Shown here in pieces: positions 13,112 to 15,353 of a DNA stretch of 15,353 bases (within the stretch, counting starts at the first letter, position 1; the number at the start of each line of letters is the position of its first letter). Location of the stretch: contig CAMLGD010000065.1 in assembly GCA_946479405.1 (NCBI GenBank), positions 1 through 15,353 on the forward strand, given 5' to 3'. Below the pieces are notes generated by a model. It ran no database searches. It was not told the DNA's origin and saw only the letters and a program-made list of their open reading frames with translations. Position numbers and translations under genes: made by a program. Origin of the DNA: an uncultured Vogesella sp. Its GTDB lineage: Bacteria; Pseudomonadota; Gammaproteobacteria; Burkholderiales; Chromobacteriaceae.

Positions 13112-14497
13112 TCAGTCTTTGAGATGGAAGGATTTGATGCGGGTGAGCTGGCCGTAGCCCAGCACCGACAGCGACACGCCGCGACCGGTGTCTTTCACCC
13201 CGGTCCAGGCCAAGCTCGGGTCCAGGTAATCGCAGCGGTTCATGAACACGGTGCCGGTTTCCAGCCGCTCGCCCAGCCGGATGGCGGCGGCGCGGTCGGC
13301 GGTCCAGATCGAGGCGGTCAGGCCGTAGCGGCTGTCGTTCATCAGTCGCAGTGCTTCCTCGTCACTGTCCACCGCCATGATGCCGATCACCGGGCCGAAG
13401 CTTTCCTCGTTCATCACCCGCATGCCGTGGTGCACGTTGACCAGCACCTGCGGCGCCAGGTAGGCGGTGCCCGGTGCATCAGCGGCAAAGTGGCCGGGTG
13501 GAATCAGCGCCGTGGCGCCCTGGGCGATGGCCTCGGCAATCTGTTCGCGCACGAAGCCGGCGGCGCTGGCGCGCACCATCGGGCCGAGGTTGGTATTGGC
13601 GTCCAGCGGGTTGCCAAAGCGGTAGCCCTTGGTCAGTTCGACAAAGCCGGCGACAAAGGCATCGAACTGGCTGCGGTGCACATAGATACGCTCGATGCCG
13701 CAGCAGGATTGCCCGGAGTTGAAGAAGGCGCCGTCCACCAGGTTTTCGATGGCGGCGGGCAGGTCGGCATCCTCGCGCACATAGGCCGGGTCCTTGCCGC
13801 CCAGCTCCAGTCCCAGGCCGATGAAACGTTCGGCGGCGGCGCGCTGTACGGTGCGGCCAGCCTCTACTGAGCCGGTAAAGGCGACGAAGTCGATGCCGTC
13901 GCTGGCCACCAGCTGCAGGGTGGCGGCGTGGTCCAGGTGCAGGATCTGGAACACCCCGGCCGGCAGCCCGGCGGCCTTGAAGGCTTCGTCGAACAGCTCG
14001 GCCACCAGCGGGGTTTGGCTGGAGTGCTTCAGGATCACGGTATTGCCGGCCACCAGCGCCGGCACGATGGTGTTGATGGCGGTGAGGAAGGGGTAGTTCC
14101 ACGGTGCCAGCACCAGCACGGTGCCCAGCGGCTCGCGGCGCAGGAAGCGCTCGAAACCGGCCTTGGGCGCCGGGCGCACATCGGCCAGGCCCTCATCGGC
14201 CAGCGCCAGCATGGTGCGGGCGCGCTCTTCCAGTCCGCGCACTTCGCCCGGCGACTGGCTGATCGGGCGGCCGATCTGGCGGGTAATCGCTTCGGCAATG
14301 CGCTCCTTGCGCGCCACCAGTTCGTCCACCGCGCGGCCAACCATCAGCTTGCGTTCGGTCAGGCTGGTGTGGCGCCAGCTGGAGCGGGCCAGGTTGGCCG
14401 CATCCAGCGTGGCGCGCACCGCGGCAGCATCGTGGTACGGGCGTTGCAGCAGTTCGCTGCCATCGACAGGGGAGATAACGGAAAAATGCTGGCTCAT
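13112..14497 (-). CDS. Aldehyde dehydrogenase (NAD(P)-dependent, ALDH superfamily)
   Basis: Oxidises an aldehyde to its acid, expected here to follow the alcohol dehydrogenase on a gamma-glutamylated intermediate. The 461-residue protein has Asn134 in APWNYPF, Lys157 in VILKHSSQTP, FTGSVEAGR (207-215, Rossmann), the general base Glu231 in LELGGKDPAYV and the catalytic Cys265 in NSGQSCCGIERIYV. It ends soon after the conserved NEESFGPV and GYGQLTRIKSFHLK, as succinate-semialdehyde-type ALDHs do, and it is slightly shorter than the usual 480-500. Its ATG lies one base after the TGA of the upstream ligase gene, so translation is likely coupled. E. coli PuuC acts at the same point of the putrescine pathway, but orthology is not claimed. 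Confidence 0.93.
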   Translation of the reverse strand: MSQHFSVISPVDGSELLQRPYHDAAAVRATLDAANLARSSWRHTSLTERKLMVGRAVDELVARKERIAEAITRQIGRPISQSPGEVRGLEERARTMLALADEGLADVRPAPKAGFERFLRREPLGTVLVLAPWNYPFLTAINTIVPALVAGNTVILKHSSQTPLVAELFDEAFKAAGLPAGVFQILHLDHAATLQLVASDGIDFVAFTGSVEAGRTVQRAAAERFIGLGLELGGKDPAYVREDADLPAAIENLVDGAFFNSGQSCCGIERIYVHRSQFDAFVAGFVELTKGYRFGNPLDANTNLGPMVRASAAGFVREQIAEAIAQGATALIPPGHFAADAPGTAYLAPQVLVNVHHGMRVMNEESFGPVIGIMAVDSDEEALRLMNDSRYGLTASIWTADRAAAIRLGERLETGTVFMNRCDYLDPSLAWTGVKDTGRGVSLSVLGYGQLTRIKSFHLKD

Positions 14498-14498
14498 A

Positions 14499-15353
14499 TC
14501 AGATGATCTCGAAGTAGCGGTTCAATTCCCAATCGGTGACGTGGCGCTGGAACTCGCGTTCCTCCCACTCCCGGGTGGCGGCAAAGTGGTCGACAAAATC
14601 GTTACCCAGCCAGTCGCGGGCCACGGCGGATTGCTTCAGCGTCTGCGCGGCTTCCCACAGCGAGCGCGGCAGGCGGCGCTCCGGCGGAACATCCAGCAGG
14701 TAGCCGTTGCCGCTGATCGCCTCGTCCGGCTCGATCTCGTGCTCGATGCCGTGCAGGCCGGCGGCCAGCGCGCTGGCTAGCGCCAGATAGGGGTTGCAGT
14801 CGGCGCCGGGCAGGCGGTACTCCACCCGTTGCGACTTGTTGCTGCCGGGAATGGCGCGCAGCGACACGGTGCGGTTGTCGATGCCCCACAGCGCGGTGGT
14901 CGGCGCCCAGTAGCCGGGCACCAGACGGCGGAAGCTGTTGATGGTGGGTGCGGCCAGACAGGCGATCTGCGGCATCAGTTGCTGCAGGCCACCGATGAAG
15001 TGGCGCATGGTGCGGCTGATGTTGCCGGGCTGGCTCGGGTCGTAGAAGGCGTTGTTGCCGGCGGCGTTTTTCAGCGAGATATGGATGTGGCCGCCCTGGC
15101 CGGAGTAATCCTGATGCCATTTGGCCATGAAGCTGGCGGTGCGGCCCTGCTTCTGCGCCATCACCTTGGCGAAGGTCTTGAACAGCGCGGCGTTGTCGGC
15201 GGCCAGCAGCGCTTTTTCCACCCCCAGCGCGGCCTCCAGCTGGCCAGGACCGGTTTCTTCGTGGAAGCCTTCCAGCGGCATGTTCATCGCTTCGCACAGC
15301 TGGATCAGGCCGTGATAGAACTCGGTGTTCACCGAGTTGCGCAGCACCGAGTA
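14499..15353 (-). CDS. Glutamine-synthetase-like gamma-glutamyl-amine ligase, 5' part outside window
   Basis: The C-terminal 284 residues of a glutamine synthetase-fold enzyme; the frame stays open to the window edge, so the true start lies beyond it. Visible family motifs are HEETGPGQLEAAL (31-43 of the visible part), QGGHIHISLKN (86-96), SFRRLVPGYWAPTTALWG, NRTVSLRAIPGSNKSQRVEYRLP and PYLALASALAAG. The end, WELNRYFEII, differs from classical GlnA, and the adenylylation loop of GlnA is not seen. It resembles PuuA / GlnA4-type ligases that use ATP to join glutamate to a polyamine or ethanolamine rather than ammonia. Its neighbours (hydrolase, two dehydrogenases, permease) support that role strongly; the exact amine is inferred. 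It is the first visible gene of the operon and ends one base before the ALDH start. Confidence 0.88.
   Translation of the reverse strand, partial: YSVLRNSVNTEFYHGLIQLCEAMNMPLEGFHEETGPGQLEAALGVEKALLAADNAALFKTFAKVMAQKQGRTASFMAKWHQDYSGQGGHIHISLKNAAGNNAFYDPSQPGNISRTMRHFIGGLQQLMPQIACLAAPTINSFRRLVPGYWAPTTALWGIDNRTVSLRAIPGSNKSQRVEYRLPGADCNPYLALASALAAGLHGIEHEIEPDEAISGNGYLLDVPPERRLPRSLWEAAQTLKQSAVARDWLGNDFVDHFAATREWEEREFQRHVTDWELNRYFEII

Noticed and set aside
11868..13157. 429-codon plus-strand open frame opposite the alcohol dehydrogenase gene
   Set aside because: Antisense shadow; the minus strand carries all metal ligands and the cofactor motif of a type III ADH.
14499..15353. Calling the partial gene glnA (ammonia-assimilating glutamine synthetase)
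   Set aside because: No adenylylation-site region of GlnA is seen and the C-terminus and gene neighbours match gamma-glutamyl-amine ligases. The missing N-terminal part prevents certainty.

Overview
The window is GC-rich, densely coding chromosomal DNA with no tRNA, rRNA, CRISPR array, insertion sequence or phage gene visible. It looks like a betaproteobacterium. The best clues are a proteasome-like protein of the type called BPH (betaproteobacterial proteasome homologue), the coaBC-dut / radC divergent arrangement, and an aerobic proteobacterial gene set. A member of the Neisseriales (Chromobacterium/Vogesella-like) is my guess, but it is inference without a database search.

Left part (1-4440). 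dut (its last one or two codons and stop lie outside the window) and coaBC form a minus-strand pair for nucleotide-pool and coenzyme A metabolism. They diverge from plus-strand radC. radC is followed by a small acidic protein of unknown function, an orphan ribokinase gene (rbsK) with its own good promoter, and a 124-residue single-domain Rossmann-fold protein that ends in a strong intrinsic terminator.

Middle (4457-9500). A minus-strand group encodes a YafJ-like class II glutamine amidotransferase, a cNMP-like/CBS/DUF294 nucleotidyltransferase-like protein and a DnaQ-family exonuclease; the last two genes overlap by 4 nt. From a shared 165-bp region the plus strand carries a proteasome-family peptidase gene that overlaps hslO (Hsp33 redox chaperone) by 4 nt. 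This makes a two-gene proteostasis operon ending in a 15-bp-stem hairpin.

Right part (9517-15353). All genes are on the minus strand and form one catabolic unit, in transcription order: glutamine-synthetase-like gamma-glutamyl ligase (5' part outside the window), aldehyde dehydrogenase, iron-type alcohol dehydrogenase, PuuD-like gamma-glutamyl hydrolase and an ethanolamine-type permease. Together they suggest uptake of an amino alcohol (ethanolamine is the best candidate), protection of its amine by gamma-glutamylation, two oxidations, and hydrolysis to glutamate plus an amino acid (glycine if the substrate is ethanolamine).

Across the whole window the octamer GCGGCCAA/TTGGCCGC is strikingly repeated. 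I counted 19 occurrences on both strands, where base composition predicts about one. Three intergenic sites are arranged as palindromes around GCGGCCAA-NN-TTGGCCGC. One sits exactly where it can supply the -35 element of two divergent promoters.
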